DNA of 64,000 nucleotides from Plebeiibacterium marinum (GTDB lineage: Bacteria > Bacteroidota > Bacteroidia > Bacteroidales > Marinilabiliaceae): contig NZ_JAPDPI010000007.1 in the NCBI RefSeq assembly GCF_026013615.1, positions 62,001-126,000 on the forward strand. The letters are read 5' to 3'. The notes under the pieces are model-generated. The model had not been told where the DNA came from and searched no databases. It saw only the letters and a list, made by a program, of their open reading frames with translations. The first letter of the stretch is position 1. Each line of letters starts with the position of its first letter. Below, piece by piece: positions 18,901-33,900 of the stretch. Both the position numbers and the translations under genes were made by a program.

Positions 18901-21900
18901 AGGGAAGCTCCTGTCGAAGTCAACAGTAACATTTGCTGTACCATTACCTGATGTAATAGTCATGCCCGGATCTACGCTCCAAACATAATTTGTTGCATAA
19001 GTAACTGCATCAACAGAATAATCAATTCCTGAGGTACCCTGGCATATCTCACCGGCATCCAACGAACTCTTAATTACAGATAAGGCTTCAGGAAGCTGAT
19101 CCACAATTACAGTCGCCTCAACAGGCACAATAATATCCATGGCACAGCCATTGGCATCAACAACTGATGTAATATCGTATGTTGTTGTAACCTTAGGATT
19201 CACATTCCAAGTGTATGTTAATGCTGCAGTAGGCGTCACCACCAAAGTTCCTTCAACACCATTGGCCTCATAAGTAATGGTATATGGAGCGTTGTTTTCA
19301 TTAAATCCAATAGTCAATGGAGTGGTTTCATTAATACAAATATCAGTGCTACCACTCAAGGTAATTACAGGCTTGTTATTAATAGCCACATCAACCTGGC
19401 CATTTCCAACATTATTACATGCATAATCATCAGAAACACTCAACACAACATAACTAGCATCTGCAACTGGTGCATCTGTAAATGTATATGTATTGGAAGT
19501 TATTCCTGAAACAGTATTTGATGTACCATTATTCATATCCTGCCATGTAAAACTAAATGGCTGTTTCCCGGTAAAGGAAACGGTTAACTGAACAGTACCA
19601 TCTTCACAAACTTCTGTTGGACCATTTATTGCCGCGGTAGGCAGATTGTGCACTGTTAACTGAACTTGATTTCCCGTAGTTTCACCTTGCAAACATGTAG
19701 CATTTGATGGACTGAAAACTCTGGTAATCTCATACGTCCTGCTGGAAGCAGGATTTACAGTAATCACATAAGGTGATCTATCAACCGTGTATTCAATAGT
19801 TGAGAAATCATCATAAACAGCAACCCTTAAATCACCTTGAGCAGTGAAATCCCAATTAGAAGTATTTATTGCCAAATCGTAGCTATCACCCACACAAATA
19901 TCAGTTGCTCCACTAACCGAACTAATTTCAACTTCGGCAGCAGGTTCTGTAATTAAGGTAAAGTCGGAAAGCTCACAATTACCCCTATCCGGCACTTTGG
20001 TATCAAAATCTTCTGCATGATCTTTTAAAGTAACAGTATAGTTTCCTGCAGGAAGACCTGTAAAATCAAATGGTACACCAGATATCGCATCGTCTTTAAA
20101 ATCATAATATCCTTCTGCACTGGTTATCTCTACCAAATAATGATTTGAAGCATCCGCTTTTCCACCACCAACAGAAACTGTTATAGCACCCGTAGACTCA
20201 CCATAACAAGCAACTTGTGTACTAGCTGTTGTTGTGAGTGTTAATGGTGTATATTGTTTTATTTCAATATCTTCCTGATAAGTTACAGGGACATTATCGG
20301 TAACAATAACACGATATGTTCCCGGAGCTAATCCGGTTAAACTCAATTCTGTATCATTAACATCTTCATTTACTCCGGGACCTGTTACCTGAATTCGGTA
20401 ATAAGAACCAGCAATAGCAAATCCACCAAACACCCGGTTGATATGAATTTCACCATTATCAGCGCCATTACAAGGACTAATCTGATGAACTGTTTTCTCA
20501 AAACCTAGTGCTTCGCCAGGTTCAATAACCCGTATTCCATCAATAGAAGCTGAACATCCATTATTATCTGTTGCGATCACTTTATAAGTACCGCTGGCAA
20601 CCACTCCATCATCCAAAGGATTCAGTTTTCCTTCCGGATCTGCAAGCAATTGATATACATCAGAGGCATCCTGTTTAAACCACTGAACGCTTCTTGGAGC
20701 TACGCCGTCATATACATCAACTAAAATGACTCCATCACTACCCCCAACTACCGAAACATCGGTTATTTTCGGATTATCCACTTTTATATGAGAATCCGGT
20801 TGCGTTACTTCAATATTGCCTGATTCTACAGTACATCCATTATCATCTGTTACAGTTAAGTTGTATGTACCTGCAAAAAGGTTTATTGGATTACTTCCTA
20901 TGGCAGGAGAAGCTCCTCCTGTCCATGTATAGATATAATCACCAGAAGCAGGCATGGTACCCCCCGAAACAGTTACCTGGATAGCACCCGTGTTCTCATT
21001 ATGACAAAGCACATTGGTTACTACAATATTATCTATGGTTAATGGAGCTGATGGGCCTTTTATTTCATATGATTGGATATAATTGCATCCTAAAATATTA
21101 TCAACTACTTCCAAACCATAAATACCCTGAACCAGATTATCAAGAACTGCTGTTCCCTCTACTCCATTCCAATAATATTTATAATCTCCTGATCCACCTG
21201 TTACTGACGCCTCCAGGCGTCCACCAGGTTCGCCAAAGCACATTTTTGAATCAGATACTGCCACATTTACTGATAAACCTGTTGCTGCCGGAACAATAAA
21301 TATTTTTGTAATGGCACAATCAGTTCCACCTGAAGTGCGACCATCTGTGATTATGACCTGATATTCTCCTTCGCTCAAACCACTTTGGTTTTGATCTGTA
21401 GTAACAACCCTTGTCGGATCTCCGGAAATGGTAGTCCAGCTATAGCTATAATTGCCATCGCCACCTATTACATCAAAGTCTATAGAACCATCATCATTAC
21501 CAGAACAAGTAACTGGTATAATCACATCATTAACCACCTCAATTTTATGGGTTAATGTAGCTGAAGCTGTTGCAGTACATGCCCTGCCATCACCTAAATC
21601 AGAAACTACAACGGTATAAGTACCTCCTGTTAATCCAGCCTGGTCTTCAGCACCCTGAACCAGACCTGATCCATCTGCGGAGTTCCAGTCATACGAAAAT
21701 CCGGTTCCGGAACCTCCGGTTACCGTAATATCAATTTCACCTGCAGTTCCGTCACATTGTGTTTCAGTAGGTACTGCCGAAATTAAGATTTCATCATCCT
21801 CTTCAACCTCAATATTCCTGTTTGCCTTACAACCGTTGTTATCAGTTACACTCACGGTATATATATCAGCAGGTAAATTATACTGATCTTTATTCTGTGC

Positions 21901-24900
21901 TAAATTGGCACCAAACACAGGACTCCATTTATAAGAATATGGAGCTTTTCCTCCGGATACCTCTATTTCAATCTGCCCATCACTTAATCCAAAACAAGAA
22001 GTATGCACCACTGTTGGATCGATTACAATAGGTTCAGGATCTTCGATTTCAATATCAAATGATCTGAAACAATTGCCGGAACCATCATTCTCTTTGGTAT
22101 CTGTAATAATAACCGTATAAGTTCCTGCATACAGGTTATCAATATTTCTATTGTTAGAGGTATAAGCTCCCGGACCAGTCCAGGCAAAAGTATAAGCTCC
22201 TGTTCCTCCGGAAACATTTAATACTATAGAACCACTGTTTCCTCCATCACATTTTACATGGTTCACAACAGGATTAATAGTAATTTCATTGGGCACAGAA
22301 AGTGACTTAGTAGCCTCACATTGATTCTCATCTTTAATGGTAATGCTATAGACTCCACCCTGGTAGATTTCTACATCGGTTGGATCAGCAGGGACAACAG
22401 GACTAAACGCAGGTCCATCCCACAAGTATGTATAAGCTCCTGAACCTCCTGTTACATTATCTAATTTCAAAGTTCTAACAAATGGATCACAGTCAGTATA
22501 CTCATAACTGGCGTCATAAGTAATAGGATTTGGCTGAGCCACAGTATAAACTGCATCTGCCTTACATGTTTGTCCATCTATGATAGAAGTAACCTCAACT
22601 GTATAATTTCCTGCAGTAAGGTTTAGCTGATTTTGCAAATCATCAGTAACAATAGCAGGACCTGTCCATGAGTAAGTTGTTGAAGCAGAAATTCCTGTCA
22701 CATCAAGTGTGATAGCTCCATCACCACCACCATTACAGGTAATATCCTTAATGGTTGGCATTATGGAAATTGTATTGTTTACATCTACATAAAACTCCTT
22801 GGTTACAGAACAGCCACCCCGGCCAGGATCTGTAATTTCGAGGATATAAGTACCTACAGATAAACCTGATTGATTTAAAGTACTATTATCAATACCAATA
22901 CCTCCATCGGTTGTAGTCCAGTTATAAGTATAATTTGCAGAAGCTCCTGCTATATTAATACCTGTAATTGCCCCATTGTTTACCCCTTCACAAGTTGTAT
23001 GAACAACCGGATTATTGGTGATTACAATATGTTCTAAAGTAAACTGATAGTCAACTGCGCATGAAGCCGGATCAGTAGAGTTCATATCCAGAACCGTAAG
23101 CGTATATGTACCGGCTTCAAGATTATTAACAGACTGCAAGCTTGTTGTATTCTCATTAATGGATAAAGGATATACCAACGAAGCTTCCGGTAATAAGATT
23201 TGATAATTATACTTTCCTCCGGAAACAACACCTCCAGTAACATTAAACGAGAAAGTTCCACTTGTTGATTGTGTTTCATCACAAGCTATATCATGAGCAA
23301 AGCCACTTACTTCAAATGCATGAACTGGCTCATCTATAGTAACATTTTGCGTAACTGTGGCACATCCAACACCACGGGCATCCGATACCTCGATCACATA
23401 ATCTCCGGCAACAAGGTTTTCGAATACGAAGGCCTTGCTTCCATCTCCGGTTTTTGTTGGTTGACCTGTTACATCAACAGTATAGTTAGCTATTCCATCT
23501 TCTACGCTAACAGCAATAATCCCGCTATTATCACCAACACAAGTTGTGATATCACTCTTTGTGTAATTAATGGTAATAGCACTACCATCAACTATCTCAA
23601 TATCAGAAAGCACGGCAGTACAACCATCAACAATACTTTCAACAGTAACCTGATATTCACCGGCATACAGATCTTTCAATGAAGCAGTAGCACCTGCATA
23701 AGCCTGATAAGTACCACTTGCATCCTTTTTCATCCAGGTGTAGGTATATCCGCCACCTGATCTTCCGGTAACTGAAATATCTATAGAACCATCATTACCT
23801 CCTGAGCATGTTACGTGTTCAACATCGTCCACTGAAATAACAATCTCATTTGGCTCTTCTACCTCAAAAGTACCGGTATACTTACACCCTTCAGCACTGC
23901 TAACAACTACATAAAATTCTTCAGGTGATGTAACCGGATCAATTTCATCATTACTTATGAAATCTCCGGAAACAAAAGTACCTTTTGAACCAGTCCATGA
24001 GATGTTATCAGTAGCTTCTGCAACCCTTCCATTAAGAGCAACAATAATACTTCCATCAGCATCTCCATAACAACTAATATCTTTAATAGTAACAGATAAT
24101 GTTACTTTTGGCTCTTGTTCTATTCTGATATTATCTTCATGATAATGTGTTCCTTTACTGTCATAAGCATTAATTTCATAAGTACCAGCTTTTAAACCAG
24201 TAACAACGCTTGTAGCTAATACCGGATCTTTTAATCCTGAATCATAAGGATGTCCATCATCCGTATTTCCTGTAATCTGATAAGATAAACCTCCGTTATG
24301 TGAAGCAAATTCAACTTGTATCTCCCCATTGGCATCTCCATAACAAACAGCATCCTTTGGAGTAACATTTACAATTAACTCGTCAGGTTGACCAATAACA
24401 ATATCGGTAATTGTTGTATCACAACCGTTTGGCGTATCAACAATAGTAAACGAATAAATACCTGCATCCAAATCATTTCTTAGGAAATCAGTTACAGAAG
24501 CATCATCTGCCCAACTTATTGTATACGGTACTCCATTACTTCCTGTAACAGTATGAACATCGATAATACCATCACCCTTTCCGAATATAGTTGCATCCTT
24601 TGAAGTATAATCAATTGTAAAAGCATCCGGTTCTGCTACCGTAATCGTGCCAGAAACAGGACAACCATTACCATCTGTAAAGATATATGTATAATCACCT
24701 CCCTCATAAACAGTAACCTTGTCAGTATCGATAGTATTATTTGTTGGTAAAACTCCATTGTCAATAATACCTTCAGGCCCTGTCCAAATCACTTTATCTC
24801 CTGCTACAAAATTTCGGTTCAACTGTATAGAAACTTCTCCAGCTCCTTTATCGGCAGCATGACAAGTTAAATGCGTCACACTCTCTGAAATAATATTCTG

Positions 24901-27900
24901 ATCTGGCTGGCTAAGCAATATAGCTGATTGGGTATAAACATTACCAACAAAATCAGAAATCTGAATTTCATATTCTCCTGCCAGTAAATCACTCCACGTA
25001 TGACTTCCTGTATTGGTATTTAGTGTATAACTATCATTATAAGCATTACCATCATATTGGTTTCCAACGATATTTATTGTATATGGCTCATTACCTGACA
25101 ATACCGCAACAGAAATTCTCCCTTTGTTATCACCATAACAAAGAATATCTACATCTGAACTCGTAACATTGGCTGTAAGCGCTGTTGGTTCAGGGATAAT
25201 AATATCACCTGAATCATAAATACAACCACTTGCATCCTCAATATGATAAGTATATGTTCCAGCAGGTAATCCTGTTTGCAAACGCTGATGGTCTACAAGT
25301 AGAGCTCCTGCCGGACCTGTCCATGTAATCGAATAATCTTCAGGATACAATGGATCAGAACTAAACGGAGTATTACCATTTAACACATCAATATTGATAC
25401 TACCATTGCTAGCACCTGTTGGTGTAACAGCAGTAAAATCATGATGAACATCCCAGGCTGTTGGCTCTGTAATAGTATATTTATCAGTTACTATACAACC
25501 ATGTTGGTTTGTAACAATAATATTATAATCACCAGGAAGTGCTGCAGGCTGAGTAGCACTTCCATTTAGAACACCGTTATAAACAGTAGCTCCATTAGGA
25601 TCAATGACTTGCCATTCATCAACACCCACATTAACATTACCACTTAAAGACATAGATATTGTTCCATCCCCTTGCCCAAAGCAGGTAATATCCTTTAATG
25701 TTTCTGTAAGAACAGTCTCTGCATTCTGAGTAATTTTTATATCAGCCAAACTATAAGTTTGTGAGGCACCATCCTCAACATCAACTTTGTAAGTACCTGG
25801 TTTTAATCCAAGAAATACACTATTAGTTAGTGTTAAATTTTGCGCAGTAAAACCGGAACCATCATCCGGAATACCTGTAAGCGTAACAGAATAAGAAGCT
25901 GTTCCGGAAGTAATATTAACTGAAATTATTCCATTATCATCTCCATAACAATTGATATCAGTGTCTGAAACTGAAACAGATAAAACACCTGGTTCTGTAA
26001 CATTAATATCTTCACTGGTATAGGTACAACCATTATCATCAGTGATAACAAACTGATAAACACCGGCTTCAATACCATTATTGTCATTTCCAGTAACCTG
26101 AACTCCACCTCCATCTAAATACGGATCGTAAGTTCCCGCTGCATTTTTCTTATTCCAAACAACCGACTGAACATTATTTTCAGAGACGATATTTGTAATC
26201 TGAATCCTTCCATCCGAAGCTCCAGCTATTGACACATGCGTTGGATTGTAGGTTGCTGTTATCGCTGCAGGCTCTGTAAGTACCTCTACTAAGGATGTAG
26301 CATCACAACCAAATTTATCCGACACATTAATGGTATAAGTACCTGCCTCTAAAATATTTTGAAGCTTAAGCGCATCTACAGATCCACTTGCAGACCAACC
26401 TGCAGGATTGGTACGTGTCCAATTAATTGTTGCAAGAGTTTCATCAATTACACGACCATCAATTTCAACTTCGATGCTTCCATCATCACCAGTATTACAG
26501 GTAATATTATTTGAGTCCACCAGTTTTACACTAAACTGAGCAAGCTGACCGACAGTTACTGACTTGGATAGATTTTCACCTTTATCATCAGTAATAGCCA
26601 CTTCGTAACTTCCTGCTTTAAGATCAGTAAACTCATGACTGCCAGTAGTATTCCCATTTACGGTTACTGTCGTAAATACGGTACCATCATATTCAGTACC
26701 AGTTAATACCATTTTATAATTAGGGTTGCCAGATGTTACATTTACACCAATACTTCCATTATCATAACCATAACAAGTTGCATTGGTAGCAGTTAAATTA
26801 AACAATAGCTGATTTGGTTGAGTTACTGTAATTGTACCTGAAGTAGTACAACTTCCGGTAGCATCTGTAATCTCATAATCATAATCCCCTGCTACTAAAC
26901 CACTTCTTGACCAAGAGGTTAATGTAGGATCATTATCCCATTCAATAGTATACGGAGCTGTATTTCCTGTTGGTGGAAAATCAACGGCAACAGCTCCATT
27001 GTTATTTCCATAACTGCTAACATGCGTAACAGAAGTTGTTACGTTCCAAGGAGCTGGCTCTACTATAGTAATTGGAGTAACACTTACCGTTGGACAACCA
27101 TTATTATTGTTAACCGTAACTGTATAATTACCAGCTTCTAAGTTTGTTTTAGTCAATGCACCTACAGCAGTAACTAATTCCGGCCCTGCTGCATAACCAA
27201 TATCTGAGGTCCATGAGATCGTTGCCCCAGCAACTTCGCCACTCAACGCAACCGAAATCTGACCATCTCCATTTCCTTCACAAGTAATATCCGTTGGAGT
27301 AGGAGTAACAGTCAGCTCGTCTGGTTGAGTAAGAATAACTGTTGAGGTATACAATTCTCCTGACGGATTATCTGTAAGTTCAATATAATATGAACCTGCT
27401 TCCAAAGCAGAGAAGACAAACGTATTGGTAGCCTGACTAAAACTCTTTGTATATGGAGCTCCTCCTTCTTCAAGCGTACCAACAACATCTATGGTATAAT
27501 CACTATTTCCTTGAGTTACTATTACATTAATCTCTCCATCATTACCTCCATAACAACTTATATTTGAACTGGTTGTATTAGGATCAGTAACAGTAAAGTC
27601 AAATGGTTGAGTTAAAGTAATATCAATACTTGTATAAGTACAACTTTTACTATCTGTAATAATAAATCTGTATGTACCAGCATTAAAAGTAGTAACGTTC
27701 CATACATTATTATATGCAGGAAGCGGAGTACCATCCTGTTCTTCCCATCTTATAGAGTAGCCTCCATTACTTCCGTTACAAGTATGTACGTCAATAGCGC
27801 CATCTCCGCCATTGTATTTTGTTAAATTGGTTGGAGTAAAACCTACGTTCCATGGTAAAGGTTGGGCAACAATATAATCTCCTGAAGTCAGATCACATCC

Positions 27901-30900
27901 ATTGTCATCCTTAACAACTACAAAATAAGTACCTTGACTCAAACCTGTTATATGATCTAAACCAACTCCCTGACCCTGAATTACATTTGGAGTTCCTTTT
28001 TTGTACCACGTATAAGTATAATCACTTCCTCCAGCTATTGTTCCACCATTTACATTTCCTTGTAAATCGATTTCACCATTAAGCTCACCATTACATTTAA
28101 CATCAGTAATTAACTCAGCACCAATGGTTATCGGGGCAGCTGGTTGAGTTATAGTTGCATCTGCAGCCAATACCTGATTTGTTTTTTCACAACTGGTACT
28201 ATTATCCTTAACATCAACAACATATACACCAGCAGTTAAACCGGTAAGTGGAGAAGATTTCCAAGTAGTTCCCCCATCAATACTATACACAAATGCTCCC
28301 GGGTCTCCATTTGAGTACTGTGTTGATAATGTTAAAACTCCTGTTGCATCACCAAAACAATCAATATTTGTAGCAACACAAGTTGTTGTAAAATTCATAG
28401 GTTCAGTAACCGTATGATTTACAGTCGCTACAGCACACCCTAATTCATCATGATCTCTAACCTGAAAATCATAAACGCCATCACCCAATAAATCAAATGT
28501 ATGAGTTGCTCCAGTTCCTACGTACCAGTTTGCACCGCCATCTTTGGAGTAATCATAATTACCGCTTCCTCCTGTGGCTGAAAGTATTACTTCACCATCT
28601 TCAATATCAAAACAAGAAGCATCTGTTGAATTACTTATTGTTAAATTCAAAGGCAAAGGTTGATCTACATAGATAACAGGATGAAGTTTATATTCACAAG
28701 CAGTTGCTTTTGAGTCCCTTACCCATATAGTATGATTACCTGATAACAATCCGGCTTCTGTAAATAATGCAGCATTATCACCACCATTATATCCACCGTT
28801 ATCCACATTAAATTGATAAGTCCCCGAACCTCCTGATGCTGTAACTGTTACAGAACCATTTGCAAGTCCAAAGCAAGTTGCATCGGAAACTAAATTAGTA
28901 GTAAGGTTGAGAGCAATAGGATCAACCAAGGCATAATTTCCTATTAAGTATTCACATGCAGTATTATTTTTATCTCTGACTTTTACATCATAATTTCCTT
29001 CAATCAATCCGGTAAAAGTAAAATCATCCATTGTGGCAGAAGTAGAATTGCCCCAGTCTTTTATAACCGGACCTTCCAATCTGAATTGGTAATCTCCAGA
29101 ACCTCCATCTACTTTTACATAAATACTTCCGGAGTTTCCTCCATTACATGTGTTGTTAGTAATTATTGCTGCAGCCTCCAGGGTAATTGCAGAAAGTTGT
29201 CCCACAACCCAAGGTGTTGCCACATTATTATAATTACAAAGTTCTGAATCAACAATATTGATATTGTAATTTCCCGGTGCAAGACTGCCAATAGAAATTG
29301 TACCACTTGCTGGTAGTATAAATGGAGCGCCACCTGACCAAGTTACAGTATATGGTGCTGTACCTCCAACAACATCCAACTCTATTGACCCGGTATTTTG
29401 TCCTGCACAATCAGCATCCGTAACAGTTACATTCTGAACAGTTAACTCAGTAGGTTCAGTAATGGTAAAGGTTTGAACTACAGGACCACAACTATTTGGC
29501 ACATCTGTAATAGTAACTGTATAAGGACCATCTGCTTCATTAAGATTTTCAGCAAAAGCATCGGTTGAAATAATAACTCCAGCACCAACACTATTCTTCC
29601 ACTCATAAACATAATTACCGCTACCTCCTTGCCCTAAAACCTGAAGTCGCCCATCATTGCCAAAGTTACAAGAAACATTAGTATGTTCAATTAAGGTATA
29701 ACTAAGAGCAGGAACATCGGCAATGATCACACTTACAGAAGTATAACCACAAGTAGGGTTAGCTAAATCCCGTACCCAAACTGTATATGTTCCTTCTCCT
29801 AATAAAGTTTCAGTATATCCATCAGCCCCACTATTACCTGCAATCCATGTAGGTACAGCAACAATAGCTGGATCATCGGTTGTAAATTCATATGTACCAG
29901 ATTCACCGCCACTAGCTCTTACCACAAAACTACCATCAGTAGTTCCGTTACAAGTAATCCCAACTTGAGATTCTTCAACAAGACTTAATCCTGCTGGTTC
30001 TGTAATCACAATTGGAATAGCGATTTGTGTAATACATCTGTTATATAGCGGATTTGCATCACGTACCCAAATATTATAACTGCCATCTTCCAGCTTATTC
30101 AACTGGTATTGGTTTGCAGCAACATTTCCTGGCAACCATACTTCAGCTGTTGTAGCCGGATCGGTTAATGAAAACTCATAACTACCTGAACCTCCGCCTG
30201 CTGTAACAGTATAAGAACCATCTGCCCCGTCTTTACAAACATTATCATCATGATCAGCAGCATTTTCAGTAATTGTTAATGCCGGATTGGTCTCAATAAG
30301 AATTCCCAAATTAAATGTACAACCTTTTCCATCGGTAACAGTAACACTATGATTTCCAGCCGGCATATTGGTTTCTGTCAAAGCTGTACCTCCTGTTGAC
30401 CAGGCAACTCCATAGCCTACTCCCGGATATGTTACATAATCAGTAGTACCTCCTGAAATAGTGATGGTTGAACTACCTTCACAAGTTCCTCCTGCAACAG
30501 AACAACCTGCACATCCCACTTTAACATTATCAACCTCAACAGCAGATAGGGCAGTTGGTTGAGTTATGGTAACTGTTAAAACATCAATTGCATCACAAGC
30601 TGCTGAGGACATATCTTTAACAGAAAAGCTATGCGGTCCCAAAGCCAAACCTGTAAAAGTTGGAGAAGCTTGCCACGAAGCACCACTATCATCCGAGTAC
30701 TCATAACTTCCACTACCTCCTGAAGCCATTACCGTTACAATACCATTGCTCAAACCATTACATGTAATATTGGTTTGAGCATCTAGCTGTAGAACCAATT
30801 CGTATTCTTCAATATCCACAGAACCAGACATTGTAGAAATACATCCACCATAATCTGCAACTACGGTATAGGTACCTTCACCATCTTGCACAGGAGCAAA

Positions 30901-33900
30901 GTCAAAAGCCCCTCCCAAAACAACACCTGTATGAGTAATCCCTGCCCCAATAGCACCCCCGTTTAAAAGAAGTTCATACTCAACCCCTGCATCAGAACCA
31001 CTTAATCCAACAATCACACCTTGAGGAGCCGGATCATCAATACAATAAGCCCCACCTCCTGTAACAGAATAAGTTGTAGTTGGAGTACTTACAATTTCAA
31101 TATCTACTTCAAAAGATGAAAGACAACCATTTGTACTTTCATATTCATATCTAACAGTATAATTCCCTGGTGTCATTGTAGATGGAGACAACACTGCCAA
31201 TCCATCATCAGCTGTAGCATCTGTTAAACCAACAGCCCCTCCAAGTAAAGAATAATTTCCATCTCCCCCATCAGGTAATGTACCGGTAAGATTTATGTCT
31301 GCCGAAGAAGTACAAATCTTATCTCCGTCAGACACGCCCCAAAACGAAACCGGTATTTCATCATATATTGTAACATTCTGAATTATTGTAGTATCACAGC
31401 CATCACCTGCTTTAGTAAAATACATTGATACTTCATATACACCTGATCCTACAGAAGGATCAATTTCGGCAGAATTATCACCAACACCACCATCCGTCAG
31501 GAACAATGTTGGATTTCCATTTATAGTAGCAGAGAAAGAAGCATCTCCTGCTGCGGCATCAGTACCACTAGCACTTATTGTCTGCTTTCCAGCATTTGTA
31601 CAATAAGAGGCATTTAACCCACTTATAGCAACTTTTACTTCTGTTACATATATATTCCTGGTATCGGTTGTTGTACAACCTTTATTATCAACCGTATGTG
31701 TAATTACATTTGCTGTAGGGGATAAATTCACATTAGGATTACCAGGATAAAAATAATTACCAGCTACTCCTAGACCTGTATAAAAATGCGTAATTCCTCC
31801 AACTATAGAACCATTAGGTGTAAGTAAAACTTTAGAATCATTTTTACAGTATACAGTTTGTTCTGCAGTTCCCGCTGCATTATCAGGAAAAATGAAGCTG
31901 GCATCAATCGCCTCTACAATATCAAATGTTGACGTTAATGTATTGGTGCAAAGATTTGCATCCTGATATTCATATACCAATGTATAAGTTCCATCACCGT
32001 ATATGTTGAACAAATTTAACGGATTTAACCATGCTGTACCATCTGCAATTCCCGAACCGATTACTCCTGATGCACCAGGTCCGGTAACGGTAAAAGTACC
32101 CCCATTAGGACTACCATCAAGGTTATATGTAGTATTGTCATCACTACAATATTGAGTATTTGCACCAACCAGCGCCAATGGTGTACCAATTGTGATTGTA
32201 ATGGAGCCTGTACCAGTACAATTAGTAGCTGCATCTGTGTAATCAAAATCAATTATATGCACACCATTACCTGCATCTTTAGGATTAAAAGTACACACAG
32301 CATCTGTAGGATCTGCATCTGTAAAACCGGACGAAGTACTGGAAAAAGTACCATTTACTGCAACATTATTTAATTCTCCGGTTAAGGTATAATCGGTATC
32401 ATCATCCTGACAGGGATTAGCTGGAAGAGTTCCTCTATCAATAGTTACTGCACCTCCATTTAAATCATGAACTGTAGTTGTTCCAAAATCTGTAACCACA
32501 CAGCCATTACCATCTGTATAAGTATATTGTATTGTAAATAATGTTTCAAAAGCAGTATTTCCAGGATCAAACGAAAGTGTTCCGGCATTTGCATCAGCAA
32601 CTCTTCCCGGATCAAATCCAGCACCTCCAATAATTTGATATAGTCCCGTACTAGAACCTGAAACTACTAATGGCGTAGCTGTAATCACAGATGGATTTGC
32701 ATCATCAGAACAAAAATCCGTTGGAATATTTGCATTTACAGCAGCAACAGGGTGTTCTGTAATTACAATGCCTGTTTGCAAATCTCGAGAGCAAGAGTTT
32801 GTTGTAGCACGTACTGTATATACACCATCTGTTACACCATTAAAAGTAATGGCATTGCCTGTTCCCGAAATTGTTTGATCAACAACACCAGTCCCCTGAT
32901 TATATAATTCGTACTCAACACTACCCTGGGTATCATCAACCTGAATTGACACAGCTGGTTCATTGGCACAATAATCATTATCTGCAACCGTAATTGTTTG
33001 TGGTAAAGGAATTGTTTCTACAACTAGTTGGTCGCTTAGAATTGTTGTACAAGTTCCATTATTGGCCAAAACTGTATATGTTCCAGGAACAAGACCATTA
33101 AACTGAATTGTATTTACGCCATTACCAGTTAAAGGAGCATATATCGGATCAGCTGCACCATTTTTATATAAAGTATATGTAACACCTGCCTCGCCTGGAT
33201 CATCCAACACTACGTTTCCGGAGTTACAAACAAAACCATCTGTTACAAAATCAATATCAGTTGGAGCTGCTACAATAGTAATTATGTCTGAAATCCAGCT
33301 TGTACATGTTCCTGCTGTAATTCTGGCCATAACAGTATAATCACCTGCAGCTAAAGGCTGATTTAAAACGATATTCCTTGAATTACCAGTGAATCCCGCA
33401 ACGGTACTCCCTTCCGCTACAGATCCTGTACCATCATCATAATACAATATGTATGTTACACCAGTTTCTGTATCCGAGATTGTTAGAGTTGTATTTATTC
33501 CTTCACATAAAGATGTAGCAGATAAAGTAACTCCAGTTACATCTGGAGAAGCATTAATCACATAAGTATTTGTCATTACTTTATCACAAACACCATTTTT
33601 TGTTGCTATAACAGAATAAGTTCCTGCAGTTGATTGAGGAGTAAATGATAATCCTGTTCCGGCTATATTTCCTGATAATGTTTCTATTAAAGTTTCACCA
33701 GCACCACCATAATCTCTATATAAAGTATAGTCAACCCCGTTTTCACTCGCATCTGTACTAAAAGTTATTGGATTTAATGGATCGGAACATAATGATCCCG
33801 CTACTGATGAACCCACATTTACCAAAGCAACGTCTTGCTCAATAACCACTGATCCTGACATTAAGATATCAGGGCATGTTGCTGTATTGGCATAAACTTG

